Source: Spongiibacter sp. IMCC21906
Lineage (GTDB): Bacteria > Pseudomonadota > Gammaproteobacteria > Pseudomonadales > Spongiibacteraceae
Direction: 5' to 3'
Assembly (NCBI RefSeq): GCF_001010805.1
Contig: NZ_CP011477.1
Location: forward strand, 744,001-808,000
Length of the DNA stretch: 64,000 nucleotides
The position numbers and the translations under genes are program-made. Numbering within the stretch: the first letter of the stretch is position 1; every line of letters starts with the position of its first letter. A model generated the notes under the pieces. It had not been told where the DNA came from and ran no database searches. It worked only from the letters and a program-made list of their open reading frames with translations. Shown one piece after another: positions 27,909-36,445 of the stretch.

Positions 27909-28838
27909 TTACTTTAGATAGATCTGCCGCAAGGTTTTGATATCGTCAGAGCTTAGACCTACCACCTGTTTTAAATAACCTTCTGCTGAGCCGTAGTCTG
28001 CTTCAATTTGTGCCAATGCAAATTCGATATAAGGCGTGTTGTCTTTTGTTAGAAGTGGTTTTGGCTTTTTGGGTTTACCATTGTCGGTGTACTTCAACAT
28101 CATTTTTGCAAAGGCATTGGTTTCGGCGGCTTTCTTTAAGTCCACGTCGCCAGCCTCTATTTCGGGTTTTCTGAACTGCGTGGATAAAAGATAGTCTTCA
28201 ATCACTTGTTGCTTTGGTACGCCTAATGCAGATAGCAGCACTGCTGAAGCAAAACCTGTGCGGTCCTGTCCGGCAGAACAATTCACCACCACGGCGCCGT
28301 CGTTATTCAGCAGGGCTTTATAATACAGCTTCATTTGTGGCTCAAACTGCTCGGGCATGGCGCGATAAAAAACCTCTGGGTTGTATGACGGTTTTTTATC
28401 TTTAGCGGTATTGGCAGCCATCATTTTGGCCATGCTGTAGTTGTGATGGCGATAATTGATCTCTTGGTTATGGCTTACCCAATGATTAGGGTAAAGCTCT
28501 AGCTCTTCATCAGAACGTAAATCCACTACGTCTGAAAAATTAAATTGATTTAAATACGCTTCATCTTTTTCCGTGAGGCCGCTCATCACGCCAGAGCGAA
28601 ATAGCAGTCCCTTTTTTATTGTTTTGCCATCCTGGGTTTTGTAGCCCCCCATGTCTCTAAAGTTACTGCCACCCTCAAGAGGCAACAACCGTTGATAGCT
28701 GTCGACCGGTGCGTGTATCGGCGCTTGACTGGCCGGGTTGCTCGTTGCCGAATCGGCAAGGCTGGAGCTGCAAAAGTTTGCCAGAACGATACTTGCGACC
28801 AAAGCACTTGCCCGGCCAAAACCATTAAATTTACGCAT
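27909..28838 (-). CDS. secreted tyrosine/dual-specificity phosphatase
   Basis: 309 residues with a signal peptide (ALVASIVLANFCSSSLADS), so periplasmic or exported. The domain is of the bacterial Tyr-phosphatase type (Y_phosphatase3): LEGGSNFRDMGGYKTQDGKTIKKGLLFRSG, VVDLRSDEELELYPN and the P-loop NCSAGQDRTG with Cys187 and Arg193 (CX5R). The residue before Cys is Asn rather than the usual His, and Gln replaces Lys in the AGKDRTG pattern. It lies 29 bp behind a TonB-dependent receptor gene in the same direction, so the two probably form an operon to take up and dephosphorylate a phosphorylated compound. That role is inferred only from position. Confidence 0.85.
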   Translation of the reverse strand: MRKFNGFGRASALVASIVLANFCSSSLADSATSNPASQAPIHAPVDSYQRLLPLEGGSNFRDMGGYKTQDGKTIKKGLLFRSGVMSGLTEKDEAYLNQFNFSDVVDLRSDEELELYPNHWVSHNQEINYRHHNYSMAKMMAANTAKDKKPSYNPEVFYRAMPEQFEPQMKLYYKALLNNDGAVVVNCSAGQDRTGFASAVLLSALGVPKQQVIEDYLLSTQFRKPEIEAGDVDLKKAAETNAFAKMMLKYTDNGKPKKPKPLLTKDNTPYIEFALAQIEADYGSAEGYLKQVVGLSSDDIKTLRQIYLK

Positions 28839-28866
28839 ACCTTATCTCCTTGCTTAGCTCTAATTG

Positions 28867-31350
28867 TTAAAAGTTAAGACGCAGGCCAACTAAATAGCGG
28901 CGGCCGTAGCTTTCTGATTGATTGATGGTGCCATTGGCGGCATAGCGAACATCGGTTTCATCGCTAAGATTGTTGGCGTTGAAGTACAGAGACAGGATGG
29001 CGCCATTAAAGTCGAAAGGCAGTTCGTAGCTAATCGAAAGGTCTACCCGTTTTTGTTCGCCCCACACTTCATTGGGGTCTTCGATAGGTGAAACCCATTC
29101 GTCGCGGTATTGGTAATTAACCCGGGCAGAAAATCCGTAGTTCTCGTAAAAAACGGATACGTTGTAGATCATGTCTGAGGTGCCAGGCAGGTCGAACTGG
29201 GTACCGTCTAAACCTTCAAATTCGCTGTCTAGCAAGGTCACATTGGCGGCAACACCAAAGCCATTCAGTGCAGGACCGATAAGGTCGATGGCGTGACCGA
29301 CAAAGTTTAATTCCAGCCCCTGCATTTTGCCGTTGTCGCTGTTGACAGCACCGTTATATGTCCAGGTTTCGCCTGCCGCGCTGGGCAGGTAACGACCGCC
29401 GTCGATGGATGTGCTGTCGACGTAAATAACATTATCGATTTCTCGATAAAACGCCCCGGCGGACAGGATACTTGCGGGCGCGAAGTACCACTCCAGCGCA
29501 GTATCAAACCCTATCGCTTCTTCGGCCTCTAGATAGGGATTGCCGCCATTCACTTCCTGGTCGGCAATATTGACGCTGGCAGCGGCGCGCCACTCATCGT
29601 AAGTCGGACGGTTAACCCCAGTGGAGCCAGAGATGCGGAGCTTGATGTCGTCACTGAGATTGATGTTCACATGAGCTGATGGCAACAGGTTGTTAAAGTC
29701 ATCGGCAACATCAATGGCGTTTCCCTCGATAGTGCCTTTGCTGCGGTAGTCGGTTTGTTCAAGACGAGCGCCAACCACAACGTTACCCCATTCAAACTCA
29801 GTGGTGCTCATGGCGTAGGTGGAAAGAATTTCTTCGTCAATGCTGATTAAGGACTCTGGGCCAGGGTTAAAGCCGTTTAAACCACCGGCCGCTTCCCAGG
29901 CATTTCGGAGTCCGGGGTTGTCGTAGTAGGTGCCGCCAATGGTATTACTGGTATTGGCATCCCAGCGCCGTCCGGTATTAAAACTGTCTATGTTGACTGA
30001 ACCGGGAAATTCTATAACCGCAGGTGTGGAGATAAAGCCGTTGGCGTCTCGGTTGTCGCGTTGAACCCCAATGCGTAATACCGCGTATTGGCCAAACCAT
30101 TGATAATCCCGTTCGGCATCGAGCTTAAATTTAAAGGCGTCAATGTCGAGGCGCTGGCCGTAATGAATACCGATGGTGGCGGCATAGTCTATCTCGGAAA
30201 GATTTTGATCCAGAAGCAGTTTGGGATCTTCAATGTCGCTCAAATCATAGCTTGCAATCGCGCTGCCACCAACGCTTCTTGGAATGGGCAGGTTCATGCT
30301 GTATTCGGTTTCGGCGCCGTTGACTCTTGCTTCAATGCGCCAGTTTTCAACTTGAAAGTCTGCACCGATAGTGTTGCTTAGTGTGGAGTTTTCGTAGCGG
30401 CCCGATTCCAGCAAGCGTGAAACGCTTACCGCTTTGTTGTCGGCACGGATGCCAGCTTCGGGGTCGTCGATGGCGAATACAAACTGATTGCGCTGTTCCT
30501 TGTCGACAAACTCGCTGTACAAGGTGCTGATAAATAAGCTTTGTAATACATCGTCGCCGCGATATTCAAAGCGGCCGCCGTAGGCGCTGTCTTCTCGGGT
30601 GATTTTGTAGCTGCGAAAATCCAGTTCATTAACAATAATCTCACCGCTGTCGCTGCGGCCTAAGTCGTACTCTCGGTTGTCGGTAATTTGTTCGCGGCTG
30701 TTTTCAGAAGCAAAGACGACAAAGCCATAGTTGTCGTTGGACCAGGATGTGCGTAGCCCTGACTTTTCAATATCGCCGCCGCCCAAGTCTTGCTCACCAA
30801 GGCCAATGTCGCCAGCCATTGACCAGCCTTCTTTTTCAAAGGGGCTAAAAGTGTGGATGTTGATAAAGCCGGCAACGGCTTCGCCGGGCATGCTGGGCAA
30901 AATGGCTTTGTTGGCCTCAACCCGGCTGGTGATAACAGAGGGGAAACTGTCGAAACGGGGAATGCGGCCATTTTCTGCCCCCGGTAGATCAAGACCGTCG
31001 AAGGCAATGCTGGTGTAACGGAATGGCGCGCCTCGAAGGTTGATATAGCGAGCCTGACCTTGGTCCCGCTCAATGGCCAAGCCGGGTAGGCGGCCAAGTG
31101 AGTCTGCTAGATTCTGGTCTGGAAACCGGCCGATGGTATCGGCAGAAATAATATCAACGTAGTTATCGGCCAGTTTTTTTGCTTCAAAGGCGGCTTGTTG
31201 ACTGTCTTTTATTGGCGCCGCGGTAACGGTGACAAATTCCATTTGTTTTTTCGGTGTGGCTGCTTCCTGTGCTTGCAGTAATAGTGGCGCTGATGCGGCC
31301 AGTGCTACCGCAGTAATTTGCTTAAATCGTCGCTGAAATTGCTTGTCCAT
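28867..31350 (-). CDS. TonB-dependent outer-membrane receptor
   Basis: 827 residues. The signal peptide (ITAVALAASAPLLLQAQ) is followed by a TonB-box-like EFVTVTAAP, a plug domain (IISADTIGRFPDQNLADSLGRLPGLAIERDQGQARYINLRG) and a 22-strand barrel ending in Phe (RYLVGLRLNF). The ATG at 31350 was chosen because AAGGAGA stands in front of it; the longer frame (to 31527) has no such site. The plug sequence is of the kind found in sphingomonad/xanthomonad carbohydrate or phytate-type receptors, but the ligand cannot be told. Three phased AGATGT sites upstream suggest specific control. Confidence 0.92.
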   Translation of the reverse strand: MDKQFQRRFKQITAVALAASAPLLLQAQEAATPKKQMEFVTVTAAPIKDSQQAAFEAKKLADNYVDIISADTIGRFPDQNLADSLGRLPGLAIERDQGQARYINLRGAPFRYTSIAFDGLDLPGAENGRIPRFDSFPSVITSRVEANKAILPSMPGEAVAGFINIHTFSPFEKEGWSMAGDIGLGEQDLGGGDIEKSGLRTSWSNDNYGFVVFASENSREQITDNREYDLGRSDSGEIIVNELDFRSYKITREDSAYGGRFEYRGDDVLQSLFISTLYSEFVDKEQRNQFVFAIDDPEAGIRADNKAVSVSRLLESGRYENSTLSNTIGADFQVENWRIEARVNGAETEYSMNLPIPRSVGGSAIASYDLSDIEDPKLLLDQNLSEIDYAATIGIHYGQRLDIDAFKFKLDAERDYQWFGQYAVLRIGVQRDNRDANGFISTPAVIEFPGSVNIDSFNTGRRWDANTSNTIGGTYYDNPGLRNAWEAAGGLNGFNPGPESLISIDEEILSTYAMSTTEFEWGNVVVGARLEQTDYRSKGTIEGNAIDVADDFNNLLPSAHVNINLSDDIKLRISGSTGVNRPTYDEWRAAASVNIADQEVNGGNPYLEAEEAIGFDTALEWYFAPASILSAGAFYREIDNVIYVDSTSIDGGRYLPSAAGETWTYNGAVNSDNGKMQGLELNFVGHAIDLIGPALNGFGVAANVTLLDSEFEGLDGTQFDLPGTSDMIYNVSVFYENYGFSARVNYQYRDEWVSPIEDPNEVWGEQKRVDLSISYELPFDFNGAILSLYFNANNLSDETDVRYAANGTINQSESYGRRYLVGLRLNF

Positions 31351-31429
31351 GAGAGTCTCCTTTTTGGGACGGAAAAGGGCCCTTGATTCACTCTGCGGGA
31401 ATTTGGGTTGCGGAGATTCTCGGAGTTGA

Positions 31430-31480
31430 AGATGTATTCTGTGTGACAAAGATGTCTTTCTCGGTGTTAGAGATGTCTCT
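31430..31480. promoter_or_regulatory. three phased AGATGT repeats upstream of the TonB receptor gene
   Basis: AGATGTATTCT (31430), AGATGTCTTTCT (31450) and AGATGTCTCT (31471) recur with 20- and 21-bp spacing, two helix turns apart, 80-130 bp before the receptor ATG. The last is within the near-palindrome AGAGATGTCTCT. The pattern looks like an operator for a cooperative regulator. The rest of this 293-bp gap shows no gene. Confidence 0.5.
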
Positions 31481-31643
31481 AAGACGGTTTCAAATTTTTT
31501 CTGATTTTTTAAGTCATTAACTATCAATGACTTGGGGAGGTTTTTACGATAGTCAGATATTGGCGGCTGGGTTCGTGCTTTTTCTGGGTCATGCTTGATA
31601 GAGTGGGGTTTTTGTTTGGCAGATAAAGCAACGGAGGTCAGTC

Positions 31644-32123
31644 GTGGAGTTACAGGGATCTTGTTATTGCGAAGCGGTTCGGTTTTCGGTGGAGAGTCCC
31701 CACCCCTATCCGTATATGCATTGCTATTGCAATATTTGTCGCAAGACGGCGGGCGGTGGTGGTTTTGCCATTAATTTGGGGGCGGTTTACGTGTCACTTA
31801 AGGTAGACGGACAAGACGCGCTATCGGTGTTTAACACTGCTAGTGCGGGTAAGTCAGATAGTCCGGGGCAGCGACATTTTTGCCGTCACTGTGGCAGTGC
31901 ACTTTGGGTCTGGGACCCTCGCTGGCCGGAGTTAGTCCACCCTTTTGCTTCTGCAATTGATACGCCTTTGCCTGCTGCACCGGAACGCTCGCATATTTTT
32001 ATGGAAAGTAAGCCGGAGTGGGTGCCCGTGCCAACGGGGGATAATGATGAATGCTTTCTGCACTATGAGCCGGATATGAGTCTGGCGGCTTGGCACGAAG
32101 CGAGAGGGCTGGTGAGCAAATAA
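31644..32123 (+). CDS. GFA-family zinc-binding protein
   Basis: 159 residues of the family named after glutathione-dependent formaldehyde-activating enzyme, a Mss4-like zinc fold. Zinc ligands are visible: Cys7/Cys9 (GSCYCEAV), Cys27/Cys29/Cys32 (HCYCNICRKTAGG) and Cys80/Cys83 (HFCRHCGSALWVWD). The GTG start follows GGAGGT. Most members have no proven activity; the name should not be read as a formaldehyde role. Single gene, divergent from the TonB receptor. Confidence 0.88.
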   Translation: MELQGSCYCEAVRFSVESPHPYPYMHCYCNICRKTAGGGGFAINLGAVYVSLKVDGQDALSVFNTASAGKSDSPGQRHFCRHCGSALWVWDPRWPELVHPFASAIDTPLPAAPERSHIFMESKPEWVPVPTGDNDECFLHYEPDMSLAAWHEARGLVSK

Positions 32124-32166
32124 TGACGCTCGTCATCATCATCGTTAATGCTAAGGCATCGCTGAA

Positions 32167-33345
32167 TTAATCAGAGGCCCCAAGCTGAATATGTGGGGGA
32201 GCGGTGGCCAGTCGATATTTAAACCGAGCGGTGCTGGCATCGCGTTCAACGTCGAATAAATAGTCGCTGGCGAGTTCTTCGCCCAGTGCTGAGATCAATT
32301 CGTCTTTAAGTTTACTTCTGTTCTGGTCCAGTGTTTTTGCACGCAGCCCTTTCTCTTCCAGGTCATTAATGGCCTTGTGATGACCATTGTGGGAACGCAT
32401 CAAATTAATGAGCTGGGTCGCGTGGTGTTGGTCGGCTCTATTAGACGGTGGATTGATAAACCAACCACCGGGATATTTTTCGGCGCAACGCAATTGGGCA
32501 TACCAGAGGTAATAAATAAACGGTGTAGTGGAAAGCTGGATCGCAATACCATGTATTTCTACGTGACTGGTTTTGGTAAAGAACCGCAAATTGGGCTGAT
32601 GAGTACTGCAATGCAGTGCTTGATCTGGCGCGTTTGGGTAATGCTTCAATGCAACGTTTAACCAGGCTAGCGCCGATTCATCCGTAAATGTGGTTTTGCC
32701 AATACAGTGAAGGGCATATTCAAGATCAGTAACATTGTGATCTACAAAGATGGCCAATGCGCGTTGCTGGAGCTGCGATAAGGACGGTATGGATCGGCTA
32801 ATGGCTAAGGCCTTTTTTCTGGAGACCCCTTGGTCAATCAGGCGATTGAAAACCTGCTGAGATGGACGCGGCAAGGACGGTGCGATGATGGAGGCGATAC
32901 CAAAGCTAATAAGACATAGCCCAAAAGGTAAGCCGAATAATATTGGCCAGTTTGCTTCGCAATTAAAACCCAGAGACAGTGATTCTTGTTGTCCTGTGGT
33001 ATCGACGTCCCAGCTGATTTGCAGATATTTTTGTATTGGACCCGCGGGTGTAAAGGGCAGGCCGCGTATTTGTAATAGCTGAGCGCGGCAAAACTTGACC
33101 GGGCTGAGTGCTGACTGAATGGCTATTTTTTCTAGGTCTTTATCCAGTTTCTGCTGAAAGTAATGTGCTAGCCCACTCTGCTCAAGGCGGTTGACGCTTG
33201 CGCGCATTATTTTGTCAGGAAGAGAGGACTGCAAATTTTCATACAGCTGTTGGCTTAAGCGCTCGACAGAGATCCAATAACAGAGAATAGAGAGCAGCAG
33301 ACTACAGGGCAAAAGTGCTATCACGAAAATAGTCGGCTTATTCAT
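32167..33345 (-). CDS. two-TM membrane protein with possible C-terminal winged-helix domain
   Basis: I do not recognise this 392-residue protein. TM1 at ~5-25 (IFVIALLPCSLLLSILCYWI), a ~105-residue periplasmic loop, TM2 at ~132-157 (WPILFGLPFGLCLISFGIA), then ~235 cytoplasmic residues. The end (NRSKLKDELISALGEELASDYLFDVERDASTARFKYRLATAP) has the pattern of a winged-helix: two helices, a recognition-like stretch and a beta wing. FIYYLWYAQLRCAEKYPGGWF may be its first helix. It overlaps the preceding gene by 8 bp and is therefore translated with it. A membrane-bound regulator or receptor driven by that partner is plausible but not shown. Confidence 0.6.
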   Translation of the reverse strand: MNKPTIFVIALLPCSLLLSILCYWISVERLSQQLYENLQSSLPDKIMRASVNRLEQSGLAHYFQQKLDKDLEKIAIQSALSPVKFCRAQLLQIRGLPFTPAGPIQKYLQISWDVDTTGQQESLSLGFNCEANWPILFGLPFGLCLISFGIASIIAPSLPRPSQQVFNRLIDQGVSRKKALAISRSIPSLSQLQQRALAIFVDHNVTDLEYALHCIGKTTFTDESALAWLNVALKHYPNAPDQALHCSTHQPNLRFFTKTSHVEIHGIAIQLSTTPFIYYLWYAQLRCAEKYPGGWFINPPSNRADQHHATQLINLMRSHNGHHKAINDLEEKGLRAKTLDQNRSKLKDELISALGEELASDYLFDVERDASTARFKYRLATAPPHIQLGASD

Positions 33346-34198
33346 TACAACTTTCCCCTGCTAAGGGATGGAGCGGTTGCTTAAATAATGGTGACATCAG
33401 AGAAATCGCATTCAGTATCGCGCAGCTAATGTCGGGATTCTTTACGCCTTGATGCAGGAACCAGCTGCCTGAGGGGACGTTGTTGGCTAATAGGCTGAAC
33501 TTCATATCAGCCTGGTCCAGGTTCAGGGCAAACATTTTGCTGGTGCTGATAATATCGACGTCGCCAATTAAAAAGGCTTTGTAGAGACTGGATGGCGTTG
33601 GGTAAAACCGTTTTTGTTCTGTTTTCAGTTTAATTCCCGCGTGGCGAAGCGCATTCATGGGTTGTAGAAAGTAGGTTTGGCTTTGCTGGTCTTTGGAGAA
33701 GCCAATGACTTTGTCGCTCAGGTAGGCTTGAGTTAACTCGACTTCTGATCCGCGGCTGAGCCAATAAAGTTGGTAATGGGGCGTATCAGCAATCACCCGG
33801 TAATAGTCCAGTGTCTCGGGAACAAGCCCGAGCACAATATGGCGCCGGTTCCAAAACAGCTCATAATGGGTGGTGAGGATATCTTGGGGTTGTAAAAAAG
33901 CCCGTGCTTGCCAGCTTATCTCTACGGATGAATATTCTGTGGCCAAGGCTTGGGACTGACAAAGGCTATCGGCTATTTCCAGCGCGTATATCGACGCCAA
34001 GGTTAGAATTCGAAAGGTTTTTTGGTTTTGATCTGCGCCGCTAATATCACATTGGTACGTTTGATAGTCACTTAAAGAAACCTCAGAAAGTGAGGGCTTG
34101 GCCAGCAGAACGCAGCCCAGAATGGGAATTGTGATCAGGGCGATGACAATAAAACAGTATGCTGAGTAATGCCTGATAAGTAAGGGAAGCTGCCACAT
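33338..34198 (-). CDS. membrane-anchored protein resembling a solute-binding protein
   Basis: 286 residues. An uncleaved-looking N-terminal helix (SAYCFIVIALITIPILGCVLL) would anchor it in the inner membrane with the rest in the periplasm; VLLAKP is not a good lipobox. The C-terminal half looks like a type-2 periplasmic binding fold of the PhnD kind (LSDKVIGFSKDQQSQTYFLQP, AFLIGDVDIISTSKMFA, WFLHQGVKNP). There is no ABC transporter nearby, so it may sense rather than transport. It overlaps the following two-TM protein gene by 8 bp. A strong hairpin and 13-bp repeats lie upstream. Confidence 0.55.
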   Translation of the reverse strand: MWQLPLLIRHYSAYCFIVIALITIPILGCVLLAKPSLSEVSLSDYQTYQCDISGADQNQKTFRILTLASIYALEIADSLCQSQALATEYSSVEISWQARAFLQPQDILTTHYELFWNRRHIVLGLVPETLDYYRVIADTPHYQLYWLSRGSEVELTQAYLSDKVIGFSKDQQSQTYFLQPMNALRHAGIKLKTEQKRFYPTPSSLYKAFLIGDVDIISTSKMFALNLDQADMKFSLLANNVPSGSWFLHQGVKNPDISCAILNAISLMSPLFKQPLHPLAGESCNE

Positions 34199-34212
34199 AG
34201 GCCTGTTTGCTA

Positions 34213-34254
34213 CATAAAACCGACATACTAAGTGTTTTAGTTGACGGTTTTATG
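34213..34254 (-). promoter_or_regulatory. long hairpin/operator just upstream of the solute-binding-like gene
   Basis: CATAAAACCG (34213-34222) and CGGTTTTATG (34245-34254) are perfect inverted repeats. Inside them ACTAA and TTAGT pair again, so the whole 42 bases fold into one hairpin with a mismatch and a bulge. It ends 14 bases before the ATG at 34198. No T-run follows, so a terminator is unlikely; an mRNA leader structure or dyad operator fits. Confidence 0.6.
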
Positions 34255-34305
34255 ACGAAAGCTAATTGCTTGCCGATGTTGGTTTTGGCCAAGATGTGGC
34301 TTTAC

Positions 34306-34344
34306 ATAAGTGCGAGACATAAGTTCGAGATATAAGTGCGGGGT
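34306..34344. repeat. three 13-bp direct repeats
   Basis: ATAAGTGCGAGAC, ATAAGTTCGAGAT and ATAAGTGCGGGGT follow each other without gaps, 108-146 bp upstream of the solute-binding-like gene. They are iteron-like in spacing and may bind a regulator. Confidence 0.6.
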
Positions 34345-34364
34345 TTATTGAGGCTGAGTGTTTT

Positions 34365-34604
34365 TTAGTCTCGAAAACTCATGTTGTGAGCCATGTTGAT
34401 AGTGCCATCTTGCTCCAGCACACCGCATTTCGTTTGCTCAATGTTTTCAACTACCACGGTTGGTGTTTGAAACAGTGGCCGCCGAATAAATTTTAAGCGA
34501 TAACCAAAGCCCTCAATCTCTGACAATGTGTTGCGTTGATTGATAGACAAGTGCTGGTTAGGGTCTGTCGGGATTGGAGGTAACCTGTCGCGTCGATTAA
34601 TCAT
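34365..34604 (-). CDS. small conserved-looking protein of unknown function (79 aa)
   Basis: Starts MINRRDRLPPIPTDPNQHL and contains GFGYRLKFIRRPLFQTPTVVV and VLEQDGTINMAHNMSFRD. It is soluble, with no signal or membrane segment. The internal ATG was preferred to the one at 34625 because only it has GGAG upstream. The pattern recalls small hypothetical proteins seen in marine gammaproteobacteria; no function is known to me. Same strand as hsbA/hsbR and the membrane pair. Confidence 0.6.
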   Translation of the reverse strand: MINRRDRLPPIPTDPNQHLSINQRNTLSEIEGFGYRLKFIRRPLFQTPTVVVENIEQTKCGVLEQDGTINMAHNMSFRD

Positions 34605-34780
34605 GATGAGTATAGCTCCGAGCATTGTTGCATTGCGTACTAAAAGAAAGATATCAGTACGGCGACGCTATATTTTCTCGTTAGATCTGTGGAGAGGCTA
34701 TACGTAAATACCGTAATAGGAAATCAAGCGATTATAAAAAAGCATTTAAAGTAAGGACTTATGCGGGTCACTTATATTGC

Positions 34781-35263
34781 TTAGCTATTTTTTTGTTCTT
34801 TTTCTAGCGCTTTGACTAAGGCACTAAACTCTAGCCAAGTGGTGTCGTTTAAATTGGCCAGGTTTTTGTGGGCCTCCAATACGACCTTGGCTGTTTCTTG
34901 GTCTGATGGGTTTTGCTCAGGCAATGCCAGGTCCTCCACGGGCAAACTTGGGTCGCGGTTTATCAGTACAAACACCTTATCGAAAGCCATGCTTTGTAGA
35001 GTGCGGTTGATATCAGGATGAGTGGAGAATATAACGGTTTTATGGTGAAACTTGTCTGCAACGTGGTTGTTGATTCTGGCAAGCAGGCCAAGGCCGGTAC
35101 TGTCTATGCTGCTGGCTTGTGTTAAGTCTATGAGTACCGAATTAATCACGGTATCGCTAAAAATTTCGTTTAGCAGCTCATTGAGCGGTGCGCATTCGGT
35201 ATATCTGACCTCCCCCAAAAAGCGCAGTATCAAGCAGTGTTCTGTTTTGGCGTAGCGGATCAT
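34781..35263 (-). CDS. STAS-domain anti-anti-sigma factor (HsbA-like)
   Basis: 160 residues. The STAS domain (~1-100) holds the phospho-acceptor motif SSIDSTGLGLLARI (Ser55) and INSVLIDLTQ. The C-terminal tail (~100-160) is acidic and helical. In Pseudomonas the related HsbA is dephosphorylated by the response regulator/phosphatase HsbR and then partners the anti-sigma factor FlgM or a diguanylate cyclase. Here the matching phosphatase gene is immediately upstream (6 bp), but no anti-sigma or cyclase gene follows. Confidence 0.85.
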   Translation of the reverse strand: MIRYAKTEHCLILRFLGEVRYTECAPLNELLNEIFSDTVINSVLIDLTQASSIDSTGLGLLARINNHVADKFHHKTVIFSTHPDINRTLQSMAFDKVFVLINRDPSLPVEDLALPEQNPSDQETAKVVLEAHKNLANLNDTTWLEFSALVKALEKEQKNS

Positions 35264-35269
35264 TCGAAG

Positions 35270-36445
35270 TTACCTCGTTACCAACAAAAAGGTGATGTCG
35301 TCGGGTTTGTTGCGCTGCTCGCTAAGGTGTTGGCGACCAATAAAATCAGATAAGTTACGGTTGCTGTGTTGCCAGCTATCTAAAAATGCGGCCTCTCGCT
35401 GTTCTAAGCTTGCGTCTTCCCCAAGCTCAAATATGCCATCGGAGCTGAGTAAAATGTGGGCGTTTTTGCTGAGTGCAATCTCGACATTAGGGTAGTTTGT
35501 ATTTTGAAACAAACCCAGTGGTGGGCTTTGGTAGCCCTCATAGCGACAGGATGTTTTGTCACCAATAATCGCGTAGGGATAGTGTCCTGCGCTGGCATAA
35601 CGCAGCTGAGATTGGCCGGTATGTATCACGCCATAAAATAGGGTCAGGTGTTTGTTTACACCGTCGTTACAGAATTGCGTATTTAGCTTTTCAAGTGTGG
35701 CGCTGGGGTTTAACAGTGTAGAGTCATTTTCTTGCAGGCAATCTTGTAAAAAACGACACATTGTATTTTTTAGCATAACGGTGACAAGCGCAGAGGGTAT
35801 GCCGTGTCCCGACACGTCGGCCAAATAAAAGCCGATGTGATTATGGTCTATTGCGAAGTAGTCTATAAAATCGCCGCTCAGGGTGTTGGATGGAAAGAGC
35901 GCGTAGTGAAACTGAAATGAGGCGTAGGTTTGGCCCTGTTTGGGAAGTAGCTGAAACTGCAGTTCTTGCTCCGCGGTTTCGTCGGCACGCATGCGCAGTA
36001 GCGCTGAGGACAGGTTTTTGTTGGCGGCTTCCAGCTCCCGTTGATGGGCTTGATTCTCCGCCAGCAGGCGGGCGCGTTCCAGCGCGAGTTCAATGGAGTG
36101 TTCCAGTACTTCAAGGTCGGTGATGGGCTTGGTGACATAATCCCATGCCCCCAGTTTAAGGGCCTGGATAACATCGCTCATGTCGCCTTTGCCGGAGACG
36201 ATAATCACCGGAATTTTAGGGTGGGCCGTAGCCAGCTGTTTCAGCAACTCCAAGCCCGTCATACCGGGCATATTGAGATCGCAAAGGATTAGATTGGGGA
36301 GTTGTGCTGCGCAACATGTCAGCGCCTGGGCCCCACCGCTAGCTTGGCTAACGACAAAACCACTTTGTTCAAACCAGACGGCAAGTGACGCTCTTACGGC
36401 CTCATCATCGTCGATAATTAACAAGCGGGCTTGGCCCTTGGGCAT
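35270..36445 (-). CDS. response regulator with PP2C-type phosphatase (HsbR-like)
   Basis: 391 residues: receiver domain (LLIIDDDEAVRAS, phosphorylated Asp56 in LCDLNMPGMTG, Lys106 in YVTKPITD), a coiled-coil linker (ERARLLAENQAHQRELEAANKNL) and a SpoIIE/PP2C phosphatase with metal-binding blocks LSGDFIDYF, LADVSGHGIPSALVTVMLK, LLSSDGIFELGE and PDDITFLLV. It should dephosphorylate the STAS protein encoded next to it when phosphorylated by a histidine kinase. HsbR also has an anti-sigma kinase (HATPase) region in Pseudomonas; none is evident here, so the kinase for the STAS protein must be elsewhere. Confidence 0.88.
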   Translation of the reverse strand: MPKGQARLLIIDDDEAVRASLAVWFEQSGFVVSQASGGAQALTCCAAQLPNLILCDLNMPGMTGLELLKQLATAHPKIPVIIVSGKGDMSDVIQALKLGAWDYVTKPITDLEVLEHSIELALERARLLAENQAHQRELEAANKNLSSALLRMRADETAEQELQFQLLPKQGQTYASFQFHYALFPSNTLSGDFIDYFAIDHNHIGFYLADVSGHGIPSALVTVMLKNTMCRFLQDCLQENDSTLLNPSATLEKLNTQFCNDGVNKHLTLFYGVIHTGQSQLRYASAGHYPYAIIGDKTSCRYEGYQSPPLGLFQNTNYPNVEIALSKNAHILLSSDGIFELGEDASLEQREAAFLDSWQHSNRNLSDFIGRQHLSEQRNKPDDITFLLVTR

